Source: Lineolata rhizophorae (lineage: Eukaryota > Ascomycota > Dothideomycetes > Lineolatales > Lineolataceae). Taken from it: a stretch of DNA of 64,000 bases. Each line of letters opens with the position of its first letter. The stretch's first letter is position 1. Below the pieces are notes generated by a model. The model ran no database searches and had not been told where the DNA came from. It saw only the letters and a list, made by a program, of their open reading frames with translations. The stretch is from assembly GCA_010093515.1 (NCBI GenBank), contig MU001682.1, forward strand, positions 458,163 through 522,162. Reading direction: 5' to 3'. Position numbers and translations under genes: made by a program. Below, in pieces: positions 1 through 9,367 of the stretch.

Positions 1-158
1 GGGAAATAGCCTCGATGATGGCCGTTAGTAATAGGCCTTTATCCGACGCGTAGCTCTCTTATAGCCTAGGTGTGTTCCACCCAATTATGACTCAAAAAGG
101 AGTTGAATCGTTCCATGTATACGACGAGCCATAGACGCAAGCAATCTTCTGTGCAACG

Positions 159-626
159 ATGCTGTTGCCGTCGAGCACTCTTCTTCTCGCACTTCTTGCT
201 ATCGTTACCGCCACCCAAAGCACAGCTCGAGGCCACGTAAGAAGTGACGGAGTTCTCTTAGAAGCTAAGTCTCCAGGCATCGAGATTACACTCGTCACGC
301 CGACAAAAACTAGCATCTCTCCATCACCGAAACTAAAATCCTCAACGCCATCCAGGGTCTCGACAACGTCCAGGTCTTCGACAACGTCAAAGATCTCGAT
401 GGCGTCAACAACGTCGAGGTCGGACACCACGTCCACGGCAAGCGAAACCAAAGGTAGGAACCAACATCCTACCCAATCCACGATCAGCACCGGTCGCCAC
501 TGTCCCTACCCTTATCCCGGAGAAACTTGCGCTAGACAAACCACGACTGTGGGTAACGACGGTGAACTGTCCAACGGGCCACATTGCCCGTATCCGTATC
601 CAGGGGAAACTTGTACGGGCGACTGA
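159..626 (+). CDS. Small secreted peptide precursor with two CPYPYPGETC motifs
   Basis: Single-exon gene of 155 aa. Residues 1 to about 23 form a typical signal peptide (MLLP start, leucine/alanine core, cut near QSTA). A long Ser/Thr-rich stretch follows (about residues 50-95, repeated TTS units), of the kind that is O-glycosylated in fungal secreted proteins. The C-terminal third carries the same peptide twice, HCPYPYPGETC, at about residues 113-123 and 142-152, preceded by GR and by GP and separated by a polar spacer; the chain ends three residues after the second copy. Each copy is a pair of cysteines enclosing a Pro/Tyr-rich loop ending in PGE-T. This loosely recalls fungal alpha-pheromone cores (C...PGQ.C) and repeat-bearing RiPP precursors, but there are no Lys-Arg Kex2 sites and no tryptophan next to the cysteines. 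Function is not known. That it is a real secreted protein is likely; any peptide-hormone role is inference. Confidence 0.6.
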   Translation: MLLPSSTLLLALLAIVTATQSTARGHVRSDGVLLEAKSPGIEITLVTPTKTSISPSPKLKSSTPSRVSTTSRSSTTSKISMASTTSRSDTTSTASETKGRNQHPTQSTISTGRHCPYPYPGETCARQTTTVGNDGELSNGPHCPYPYPGETCTGD

Positions 627-1014
627 TATGTATTGCTCTAACCGTATATACAGAGCCTCTTTGATGTTGTAATAGGCTACAAATGTAGATATATAAACTA
701 GTGCCCTCTTAGTTGGTGAGAGTGGATTATATATCTACAGTAAAGTGAACCTTCCTCTCGGTGTCTAGCCTTTGCTCGCAAGCATTTGTAGAGTAATGCT
801 CATTGTGTATCCATAAACACACTCCGGCAGAAGTTAACCAATATTCCTTCAGTGGCCCTTTCAGCTGCTTCTCAATTAGGATTGGCATTTTACTTGACAC
901 GCAATATTCACCTAATCCTATACACCAAGGTCTAGTTGTCCAATAACACACTCATTCGCACTCTACAAGGACGTATATTCTTGGACAGGTCTTCTGGCCT
1001 GCATCTCTTAGCGC
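627..1014. other. Intergenic, no gene seen
   Basis: Lies between the stop of the secreted peptide gene and the stop of the acyl-CoA dehydrogenase on the opposite strand, so it should hold both transcript ends. Short open frames here look random, and no repeat or RNA gene is visible. Confidence 0.6.
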
Positions 1015-2556
1015 TTATCTAGAGTACTGTTTCTGCAGTAGCTTCGCGATGGTTGTTAGCTGAATGTTGCTGGTGCCCTCGTAAATCGCGCCGATCTTGC
1101 TATCGCGCCAATACTTTTCAGCAAGGCCCTCTCTCACAAATCCCATACCGCCCATCCATTCGACGGCCTGGCCACTGACCCTACCGGCGACCTGAGACGC
1201 ATAAAGTTTGGCCATAGCCGCATCTGTCACAAAGTCCTCACCAGCTTCCTTCTTTCGCGCCGCATTATACACCAGAGCTCGCGCGGCGGCTATTTCGGTC
1301 CATGCTTGTGCTAATTGGTGTTGCATGCCTTGGAACGTCCCAACGAGCTGACCGAACTGCTTGCGGTCATTCCAAACGTAGCTTTGGGGTTTGTTAGCGT
1401 TAACGGACAACAGCTGGGCTTCATATAGATTCAAAGATTGGGTTGACAGGGCACTTACTCGGCGGCATTCTCCCACGCACCCAACGCCAGGCCAGTCATC
1501 TGGGCAGCGATCCCAATTCTACCCTCATTAAGAAGCCCAATAGCATACTTGTATCCGTCGCCCTCTTTACCAAGAAGGTTTCCGCTGGGTATATCGACGT
1601 CGTCGAAGTTTACGACGCACGTGCTACTTGCCTTAATCCCGAGCTTCTTCTCCTTCTTCGCGATAGAAAACCCTGGCATATCCTTCTCAACTATAAACGC
1701 AGTTATTCCCTTGTATCCTTGCTCGGGATTCATATTAGCAAACACGATGAAAAAGCCAGCCTCCATGCTGTTTGTAATCCACATTTTTGAGCCTGAAATT
1801 TTGTAACCAGACGGGGTCTTAGTGGCTTTGGTGCCAAGGGCAAAGGCATCGGAGCCTGAGACGGGCTCGGAGAGGCAGAAAGATCCTGATAAACATTAGG
1901 CTGGCTAAACACCAAGGTATATGAATCGCCGGGCAATGTGCGGGGTCCTTAACTCACCAACGGTGTCGGTTGCCAATCGAGGCAACCACTTTCTCTTGAC
2001 CTCCTTGCCTCCCCAGCGAAGAATCGCCGTATTTACCAAAGTATTGTGAACGTCAACCATCACGCTGACGCTGGGATCTACCTTCGCCAGCTCCTCGATT
2101 GCCACAATTGCTGCCGTGAAGTTCATGCCAGCCCCACCGTAATCTTCTGGGATCTCAATGCCCATTAGGCCTTGCTCAAAGCATTGTTCAACCACAGTTG
2201 CATCCATTTCCTCAGCTTCATCCATCTCCCGAACCTTTGGTAGAATGGTATCCTGGGCGAATTTGGAAACTTGGTCTGCCATGAGGGTCTCGGTCTCGGA
2301 GAGGTGAGTAATCGGCGTGGGCGGTATGTCCGCAAGGTCTACAGGCTCTTCCTGGCGCCACTTCTTTGTTGAGGAGAGGCACCGTGCGCTGTCAACTTGA
2401 AGTTAGTGAACGTCTGGTTGTACTGAGATCTACAACAGAGGTAGATCCTTACGGCTGAGCTGTGGCTAATCTGGGGATCCGCGCTCGTCTCGGTGTGCAT
2501 TGCACGGCAGTCGTTGCGCGAATCAGCGGTCGGGGAAATTTGTTGAGAAAGGCCAT
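1015..2556 (-). CDS. Short/branched-chain acyl-CoA dehydrogenase, mitochondrial
   Basis: FAD-dependent alpha,beta-dehydrogenation of short or 2-methyl-branched acyl-CoAs in the mitochondrial matrix, as in isoleucine/valine breakdown and beta-oxidation (family knowledge). Four exons (2556-2453, 2388-1958, 1885-1459, 1381-1015) with GT-AG introns of 64, 72 and 77 bp join to 442 aa. The first exon gives an Arg-rich presequence (MAFLNKFPRPLIRATT...). The N-terminal domain shows PEDYGGAGMNF, the middle domain CLSEPVSGSDAFAL and KMWITNS, and the C-terminal domain DRKQFGQ. The catalytic glutamate is in IGAIYEGTSNIQL near the C-terminus. The length fits the family. Start chosen because it gives the targeting sequence and the first in-frame ATG. 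A second, peroxisome-type ACAD lies about 10 kb away. Exact chain-length preference cannot be read from sequence alone; ACADSB-like is the closest call. Confidence 0.9.
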
Positions 2557-3445
2557 TGTGATGATGGTAGATACGTCGTCCTAAAGCCGGTGTCAGGGTT
2601 TTCAAGTGCACAATATAAGGGCGCGGTTGGCATGTGACTCGCGAGACGCGAAGGTACTACGTAAGGCAAAGGCCGAAGCTGGCCGAGGCTTCTTCGTTCC
2701 GAGGGTCCCCCGCGAGGCACGCACGGCACGTGGCGGATCTTTTCGAAGCACATTATGACAATAGTGAGAGTTCTCTGTGACGACCAACGCCTACCCCGCG
2801 AAATCCCGCAATATGTTGCGATGACTTTGTCCGAAAATGCTCCGTTTCACTCGGACTTCTCCTTCTGCTTCGCATATAATCCTAGTAGAGTAGTGCTTAG
2901 CGTGTATTGGATGCTTCATGTAATCCCTCGAATATTGATTTCTGCATTAAAGTTTCAGAAAATGGAGAACATGGCAAGATAGCTAGGCTATTTGTATCCA
3001 GTTTCTTTAATGCTACTTGGGCTTCCGCTTTGAGCTGCGCGTTTCAATTTTAGCTGAAGTTTGGCTCGTCACGTAGGTATGTTATGAACTCTTCTCCAAA
3101 ACAAATACTGAAAACGCTATTTCGCATTTCTCCTATGCATTTACCTAAGGGTGCAATTAGTTGCAATTCTCATGAATTTCGCCATGGAGCTAGCTAACTA
3201 GCTTCTTGTGAGCCATGTTGCTTACGGCTCCGGGAGCACTCAAGGCATTAACCCCCCTCCGCCATATGTGGTATCATAGAAAGCCGTGTTTCAGCTCTGC
3301 CTCCATAGCGCACCTATGCCGGAAGAATCCCATGAAGTGATTCCTATGTTTCGTCGAGTACATATATTAGCTTACTCCACGGAATGGACGTTAATGGCTC
3401 GAAAACATGATCCTATTTAGCGGCGTCAGCGACCTTCTTAGACAG
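2557..3445. other. Intergenic, promoter of the ACAD and 3' flank of the IFRD gene
   Basis: Both flanking genes read leftward, so this 0.9 kb should contain the promoter of the acyl-CoA dehydrogenase (right end of that gene) and the 3' end of the IFRD gene. No open frame with protein-like composition, no repeat and no tRNA seen. Confidence 0.5.
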
Positions 3446-4903
3446 TCAAATAATGGGAAGGCCATACGGCAAACTGTCCAAAATAACCTCGTTGTGCTCG
3501 TAATGGACAATGAATCCGCCTTGCAAGATTCTCCGGAGGCCCTGGAGGCGGTGAAGCTTCCACCACCGATCAATCTTCATTTCTCCGCCATGATGGATAC
3601 GAAACGTCATCCTACTGCCGTAATGACGTCCAGTCTCCTTGTCGACAGCTTTTTGGTAGCGGGGGCCGCGAGTTGGGTTTTCAACGCTGTTCAAAATATC
3701 CCGGAAGTTGCTATGCAGCGTCTTCTTATCCTTCTTGGAAATTGTTCGGGAGCTGACCTTGGCGAGCTCTTCCAAGGTGTGCTTGAGCTGCCACTCTTGA
3801 CGGTAGACGTTGTACCGCTTGACCATCTTAGGACCTGAGATCGACTCCTCTTCGTCTATATCTTCAACATCGCTTGGTGGGTCCTCATCTTCCTCCAGTT
3901 CGGTGTACGATTTCTCGTACAACAGAGCAATGTTTTCTCCGGCTGCGATCTGAACGGTAGCGTCGGAGCTGTCTAGTTGCTCGACAAACGCTTCCATGGC
4001 CGGTTCTGTGGCATCTTCCATGTCCTCGATTTGAGTCGCTAAAAAGCCCCATTCCTCAATCGACGCGGTAACGACATCTACCTCATCGCCAGCACCTATA
4101 CTATGTCCGTCCGACTCGACGATCTCAAGGAAAAAATCCATGATTTCCTGGGTCTCTTCGACCGAAGTACCGCCGTAAAACGTGACAGTTCCTAGGGCGT
4201 GAATCGCGGCAGTCTTCGCCAGCATCGACTCGGAGTCGGATATGGTTCGCTTTAGTTGATGCAACGCCATCTCGTAGATATCCTCCGAAGGCTCCGTTAT
4301 GACAGTAATCGCTAAAGCTACAGCATGGTTAGGAAGTTGTCATATCGTATTATATGCAAGAGCGGCATACCTTTGAGCGCTGATGCAGTTTCCTTTTCAC
4401 TGGTTTCGGACTTGACGCTCTTAAGAATTGCCGGAACAAGCTCACCAATCTTATTCTCAATATCTTCTTTGGCGTAATGCGCGGTCAAAAGGTGGACATA
4501 GGCGCGCAAACTCTCTTCACGGCCTTGGTTGCTACTCCGTTTTCGGTCGATGATTTGCTCCATTCGGTCCCCGAGCTCCGTCCTCCAAACATCTGAGGGA
4601 GAGTCAACGTCATCCGACGCGAGAACATCGTCGATGGAATTTGTACTGAAATGGAACTTGAGCAAACACTTTTCTCGATGCCTATGGGCGGACAGATACT
4701 CACCTCCAGGCGGTTCCGTCGCTAAGATTGCCATCCTCCTCGTCGGACGCCTGTCTACTCGCCGCACGGGAAGGTACCCGAGAATTGGCAGCGGAGTTGG
4801 CTCTAGAGCTAGCTCTCGAGCTTGCCGCGGAGGCTTGCTTTGAACGAGCCTTTCGCGACACCGTCTTGCCACTCTCAAGCGCCTGCCGCCGTAGATCGTG
4901 CAT
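3446..4903 (-). CDS. Interferon-related developmental regulator (IFRD) family protein
   Basis: Three exons (4903-4704, 4645-4371, 4317-3446; introns 58 and 53 bp) give 448 aa. The N-terminus (MHDLRRQALESGKTVSRKAR) is followed by a Ser/Arg/Ala low-complexity stretch, then the helical-repeat IFRD domain (ELGDRMEQIIDRKRSS, REESLRAYVHLLTAHYA). An acidic linker near residue 320 precedes the C-terminal IFRD_C region with RIHHGGEMKIDRWWKLHRLQ and a tail ending GLPII. Animal IFRD1/2 act as transcriptional co-regulators or ribosome-associated proteins; the fungal role is poorly defined, so no process is assigned here. Start at 4903 preferred over an upstream in-frame ATG at 5059 because MHDLRRQAL is the conserved family start as I recall it. 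Confidence 0.85.
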
Positions 4904-6033
4904 TATGTCAAGACAAAAGACGAGTGGGCCGAGGTAACAGATCGGATGTATCTTGCGAGCCGAATGCGGTTGGTTGTCGCGGCGATTAGAGGAAATGGAA
5001 GAAGGGCCGGCGTCGAAGTGCGCGTCTTGAAGCGAGCACAATAGCGCCGCTGAGGACAATAATGAAGGTGGTTATTGTAAAGGAGCAATCCAGAGCACTG
5101 AGGCGAGTACAGGTCGTGTCGCTCGGATGTACTTGGAAGGCATGGGAGAAGATTTTGTATAATCCACTACAATCGAGCTGCTATATCGTGGCGAAGTCGT
5201 TTAGGTAGATAGCAGTGATGGGCTAGAGGTTGAAGAATTTCTATGAATAGCGGCGCTGAATACTTCGGAGAGCAGATGTCATAACGGGGGCTCGTGATTT
5301 GTGCGTCGGCCGAGCGCCAAGACTCGGACAAAACCGGCACTCCGAGCGCGGATGTATCAGTTAGAGTATCGATACTTTACCTACTAGGGACAATTTCCTC
5401 GTTCCCTACTCATTTCTAAAACAAATCTAAAAAAAAAAGGAATAAGAAAAATATATTAAATATAGTTAAAAAAATCCAGAAGTATTAAGTTATAATGGAG
5501 ATATAATAAAATTAGCTAGAGAGTAAAATAAGTAGCAAGGAAGGTGAAGCAAGTAATGAAGGAGTTTTTTGCGGAGGCCGAAGTGTTATAATATAAATGA
5601 TACCGATTTAATACCGACTAATCTCCGATAATCGATGGAGTGGGTATCGGTGGTATCATCGTCCGCTTCGGGATAAGCGGCACAGTAGCATCCACGGCGT
5701 CGTTGGTTTCTCCACTAGACCAGCCCCGACGCCTCCGAAAGTAGCCCTAGCCTTCAGTCAGAGGGCGTCGCGGAATATTTCCATGTTCTATAAAGGGGCG
5801 TTCTCTCCTGCCAATGCGGGAAAACCCAAGCCTGCGTTGAATATGCACCTATCTGAAACTCCATGTCAGGTTCCTATGGCAAAAGGCGCTCGAGCTGATC
5901 TCAAAGTACCCTCCAGCAATAGCGAGCTCGCGATCCGTACTTCGCAGAACATAAACCGGTATACTTCCCAGTGCAGCCCAAGAAAGAGGGTGTAATCCGT
6001 AAACATAATGACTAAAGAAGACCTTCGTTGGCC
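4904..6033. other. Gene-free stretch holding an AT-rich block
   Basis: About 1.1 kb between the IFRD start and the DTD stop. The left part is the IFRD promoter region. The middle contains the strongly A-rich tract annotated separately. A 70-codon open frame at 5783-5995 (+) has no recognisable features and is not called. Confidence 0.5.
5398..5660. repeat. AT-rich block, probable decayed transposable element
   Basis: An abrupt A/T-rich segment: the plus strand is rich in A and AG runs with many TA steps, in an otherwise balanced region. At its right end GATACC/ACCGA words recur in direct and inverted form (about 5600-5660: ATGATACCGATTT, TAATACCGA, GGGTATCGGTGGTATCAT). This is what a small repeat element degraded by RIP-like C-to-T mutation can look like. 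No open frame or clean terminal inverted repeat was found, so the class is unknown. Confidence 0.35.
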
Positions 6034-6852
6034 TTACTGAAGGAGCTCGGCCGGTATTTGAAACGTCGTATCGATCTTCGTCATATTTCCCACGAGGTCA
6101 TCAAGGCTCGTTTTGGGAACGTCACTTCCTCCTGGTGTGTCAGGCTTTGGGGCCGTGTCGATTTCTATAGTGACCTGGAAAGAGCGTTAGCACCTTACCA
6201 ACTATTGGGGAGGTTGGCCGACTGGATTGGGGTTTGTGTACCGCACTATCTTCGCAGCGGTAGTCTACACCTACCGGACCGTCATTTACCAAGGCTACAT
6301 CCATCATCGCTTGGAATACTCCGTCCTTAACTTTCTCCGGTCCGTACAACTGCTGTACTGTGCCGAAGAAGCGCTTATATAGCTCAAACGCCTTTTCTCC
6401 GCTTGCCGAGTTGTGGAAATCAGGCTTGTTGCCCTTTTTTGTTGAAGCAAGGAGTGTGAATTGTGACACTATAAATGGTCAACTTCTGATCCGCATGGCT
6501 TTGACGGGACTGCTTACCGCAAAGTACCTCGCCGCCGACATCTTGAACGGTTCGCTTCCACTGCCGGCATATGTCAGCATATCAAAATCACACAAGTAAC
6601 GGTCCAGACTTACTCGGCCGCCATTTTCGTCATCCCAGATCTTGAACTTAAGAACTTTCGAAGCCATAGATTCCGCATCCTTTTCCGAGTCTTCTTTGGC
6701 CACAGCGGTAAATACCAGTATGCCTTTCCCAATGCTTGATATTAAAGATCCATCAACAGTGACTGAAGCGGACTTTACCCGCTGGAGGACAGCTAAAGTT
6801 TTGTAAGCATGACTGAGGCGGCCGAATTAGGAGCACAGCAGCTACCTTTCAT
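6034..6852 (-). CDS. DTD1: D-aminoacyl-tRNA deacylase (DTD)
   Basis: Hydrolyses D-amino acids from mischarged tRNAs, a cytosolic translation proofreading step (family knowledge). Five exons (6852-6846, 6792-6614, 6560-6518, 6468-6275, 6174-6034) with introns of 53, 53, 49 and 100 bp join to 187 aa. The first exon is only 7 nt (ATG AAA G). The joined protein starts MKAVLQRVKSASVTVDG, the classic DTD N-terminus. It carries the two active-site signatures: the SQFTL strand motif at about residue 77 and the KPDFH/NDGPV region, with the Gly-Pro of NDGPV at the exon 4/5 junction. The last exon adds a fungal C-terminal extension (VTIEIDTAPKPDTPGG...) ending AELLQ. Without splicing the locus looks broken, but every junction restores the frame, so it is intact. 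Confidence 0.88.
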
Positions 6853-7427
6853 AATTGCAACTAGTGCGATCGTCGCACGAAGCTCCGTTTAGAAGTCTTT
6901 TGTCTATTATCTAGATAGTGACCACCAAAGCACGGTAAGGAGGTATATAGACGAGTGCCTGGAAAAATATACAGCCCCGGCTGGTCTTGGCTGGGTTAAA
7001 CACTTCTTGCCGTAAAGCGTTCACGGGGTTCGCAAGGTCGTCACAGAACGCGTCAACTGATGGTCTGCACTAGAGCACAGGCGATCACGTGCAAAGAGCG
7101 CGAAGCGATTGGTGCCTACAGGCAACCAACTCTCCATGTCTCCCATGTATCGTTTGTACTAGTGTCCACGCACTGCCTGTATTCAGCAACCACAACCGCA
7201 TCAGACTTGACGACATACTGCCACAGTCCACCCAAGCGGTGGTCCGGCGCAAAAGTTGCGTCGACTAATATACCTGACTGCAACGAACTCTAGGTGTGTA
7301 GGGTTGCATCTCCGTCTATTATTTCGATCTTATATAACCGGAAAGAGACTCACCGTACGTTTAGTCCGTCATTGGGGTAGCTGAATGCACGCAGACGTTT
7401 ACTACTGAGATTTTAGCGCCTCGGTCT
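6853..7427. other. Intergenic, divergent promoter of DTD and DPH7
   Basis: The two flanking genes read away from each other, so this 575 bp must carry both promoters. No protein-like frame, repeat or RNA gene is visible. A 77-codon open frame at 7060-7293 (+) has no family features. Confidence 0.5.
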
Positions 7428-8702
7428 ATGCTATGCACTATAATGGCTGCAATAGCATCACTCCAGTCTCTGACTCTAGATCTCCCACCAAGCTGTGTTG
7501 AATTTGATCCTTTCCACCCTGAATTGTTTGTCGTGGGCACGTATCATCTGGAGCCATCAAAGAATGTGGACGAGGCCAACGACAAAGTCGAAGAAGGTTC
7601 TTCCCAAACGCGCAGAGGGAGTATTAGCTTGTTTCGACTTAACCGAAATGAAATGTACGCCTCTACCAATGTTCCAACTATGTCAGACTATTGTGCATTC
7701 CGTCACGCATGCTGTTTGATCGCATTCTTAAAGTCTTATAATATGCTAAGTGCTAATAGTTCCGTCCTTCAAACCGTTCCGACACCATCGGCGATTTTGG
7801 ATCTCCATTTTTCTCCGCACAAAGCAGAGCGGGGTTTCATGATGGCCGTGACTTCGACAGGGTCGTTGATGACATTTAAAGTTAGTAGCGGAAGCGGAAC
7901 CACTCCACGCCTCGACCACATCCAGAGCTATCAACTCTATTCTCCCAACGTTCTAATACTCTCATTTGCGTTCCATCCGCAATATTCGGGACTCATCGGC
8001 ATGTCACTATCGACCGGGCAAATCTGTTTGTGCGACCGCTTCTGCGATGCCAGCCAGGAAATGCGTCCGGAAGCTTCGGACTGGAATCAGCCAATGGAGA
8101 TCACGGCTCACGATCTCGAAGCGTGGACAATTGCATTCTCGCCGAGTGGAGACGTGTTCTCCGGCGGCGATGATTCAGCGTTAAAGCTGTGCCGTATAGC
8201 CCAAGGATCGCCACCGCCCGCGGACCGTCTAGTTGAGACCAGCGCGTCCTCCAAGTATACGTACCAGGCCTCTTGGACAGATCATAAGATCCATAGTGCC
8301 GGGGTCACAACGATTCTCCCCTTGGGAGATGACATGGTGGTCACAGGAAGCTACGACGAGTACTTGAGGCTCTTGAAAGTGCCGGCCTATGGCAGGCGAG
8401 AGGTGCTAGCGGAAGCGTGCCTAGGCGGCGGGGTTTGGCGCTTGAGGCTGGCAGAGACATGCATGCAAATGTGTTCACCTGATGAGTACGTGCTGCTTGC
8501 GAGCTGTATGCACGCCGGGGCCAGGATTGTGAAGCTGGCCAGATCTTCCTCTAGAGGATGGACAGTTGAAGTTCTCGCGACATTTGAGGAACATAGGAGC
8601 ATGAATTACGGCAGTGACACTCAAGCAAGCACTGAGTCTTCAGGGCGGGTAATTTCGTGCAGTTTCTACGATAAACTGCTGTGCCTCTGGCAGTACATGT
8701 GA
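7428..8702 (+). CDS. DPH7: Diphthine methyltransferase-type WD40 protein DPH7 (Rrt2)
   Basis: DPH7 removes the methyl ester of diphthine on elongation factor 2 before final amidation to diphthamide (established for yeast Rrt2/Dph7). WD40 blades and family signatures are clear: AHDLEAWTIAFSPSGDVFSGGDD, TGSYDEYLRLL, LGGGVWRLRL, ASCMHAGARIVKL, EHRSMNYGSDTQ and ISCSFYDKLLCLWQ near the end. The frame is open throughout, but 7655-7759 reads like an in-frame 105-bp intron (GTACGC...GCTAATAG). It splits a poorly conserved insert, and splicing would join RLNRNEM directly to SVLQTVPTPSAILDLHFSP. The spliced product would be 389 aa from 7428; a second ATG at 7443 is also possible. Confidence 0.88.
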   Translation: MLCTIMAAIASLQSLTLDLPPSCVEFDPFHPELFVVGTYHLEPSKNVDEANDKVEEGSSQTRRGSISLFRLNRNEMYASTNVPTMSDYCAFRHACCLIAFLKSYNMLSANSSVLQTVPTPSAILDLHFSPHKAERGFMMAVTSTGSLMTFKVSSGSGTTPRLDHIQSYQLYSPNVLILSFAFHPQYSGLIGMSLSTGQICLCDRFCDASQEMRPEASDWNQPMEITAHDLEAWTIAFSPSGDVFSGGDDSALKLCRIAQGSPPPADRLVETSASSKYTYQASWTDHKIHSAGVTTILPLGDDMVVTGSYDEYLRLLKVPAYGRREVLAEACLGGGVWRLRLAETCMQMCSPDEYVLLASCMHAGARIVKLARSSSRGWTVEVLATFEEHRSMNYGSDTQASTESSGRVISCSFYDKLLCLWQYM

Positions 8703-9367
8703 CAATGGGAGGCCTCGGCGATAATTGCAGAATGCAAGGCGGGACGGAGCGGAAGGTACATCATTCCTGAAACGGTCACCGAACTTGAGGCTGAAGTCTG
8801 TTAGAGGAGAGGTAAGCCCGCACGCCACGCTAAAAATACGAAGCGGTCATCATAGCGCATTCAATGACCAGGAAGGGTGCGATTAGCAGACTTTGATAAA
8901 GGCGGGTAATGCCAAATGAGGCTCGAAAGTCCGATATTATTCAGGTTAGGTTCAAGCGATATCGGCACGATTGGTGGGCGCTGGCGAGCAAAGCTACGCC
9001 TTGCCAAGACAGGCTGGAGCCTATTGGTCCAAAAGAGCCTCATCGGCTTTCGGTTACCTGACTGCGACCGGGGCCATTTCAAAGTTTATGTACGACCCAG
9101 CATGTATCTCTACCCCCCCCCCCCCGTCAGTACACGTGTTGGGCTGCCGTACAGCCCGGCCATCCCCAGTTGAGCCGCATGTCCAACTACTTTTGTAAGC
9201 CTTCTGCATCTTCTCCCCTTTCCTGGGTATGGCATGGCCGAAGCTAGCATCTCTTCCTTTTTGCCGTTTACTTCTTAGCTTTCGCCCCCTTAGCCGATTT
9301 ATTACCGCTCTCCCATCTCTCCCCCCCTCTCACACACACTGTCGCCTTTCCGGTTGACAGGTTTTCG
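8703..9367. other. Intergenic with a 13-bp poly-C run
   Basis: Contains the 3' end of DPH7 and the promoter of the F-box gene. A C13 homopolymer lies at 9113-9125, and CT-rich tracts precede the next start codon, as in many fungal promoters. No gene called. Confidence 0.5.

Noticed and set aside
6140-6703. DTD locus as a frameshifted pseudogene
   Set aside because: Five exons with regular GT-AG borders rebuild a complete protein of normal length.
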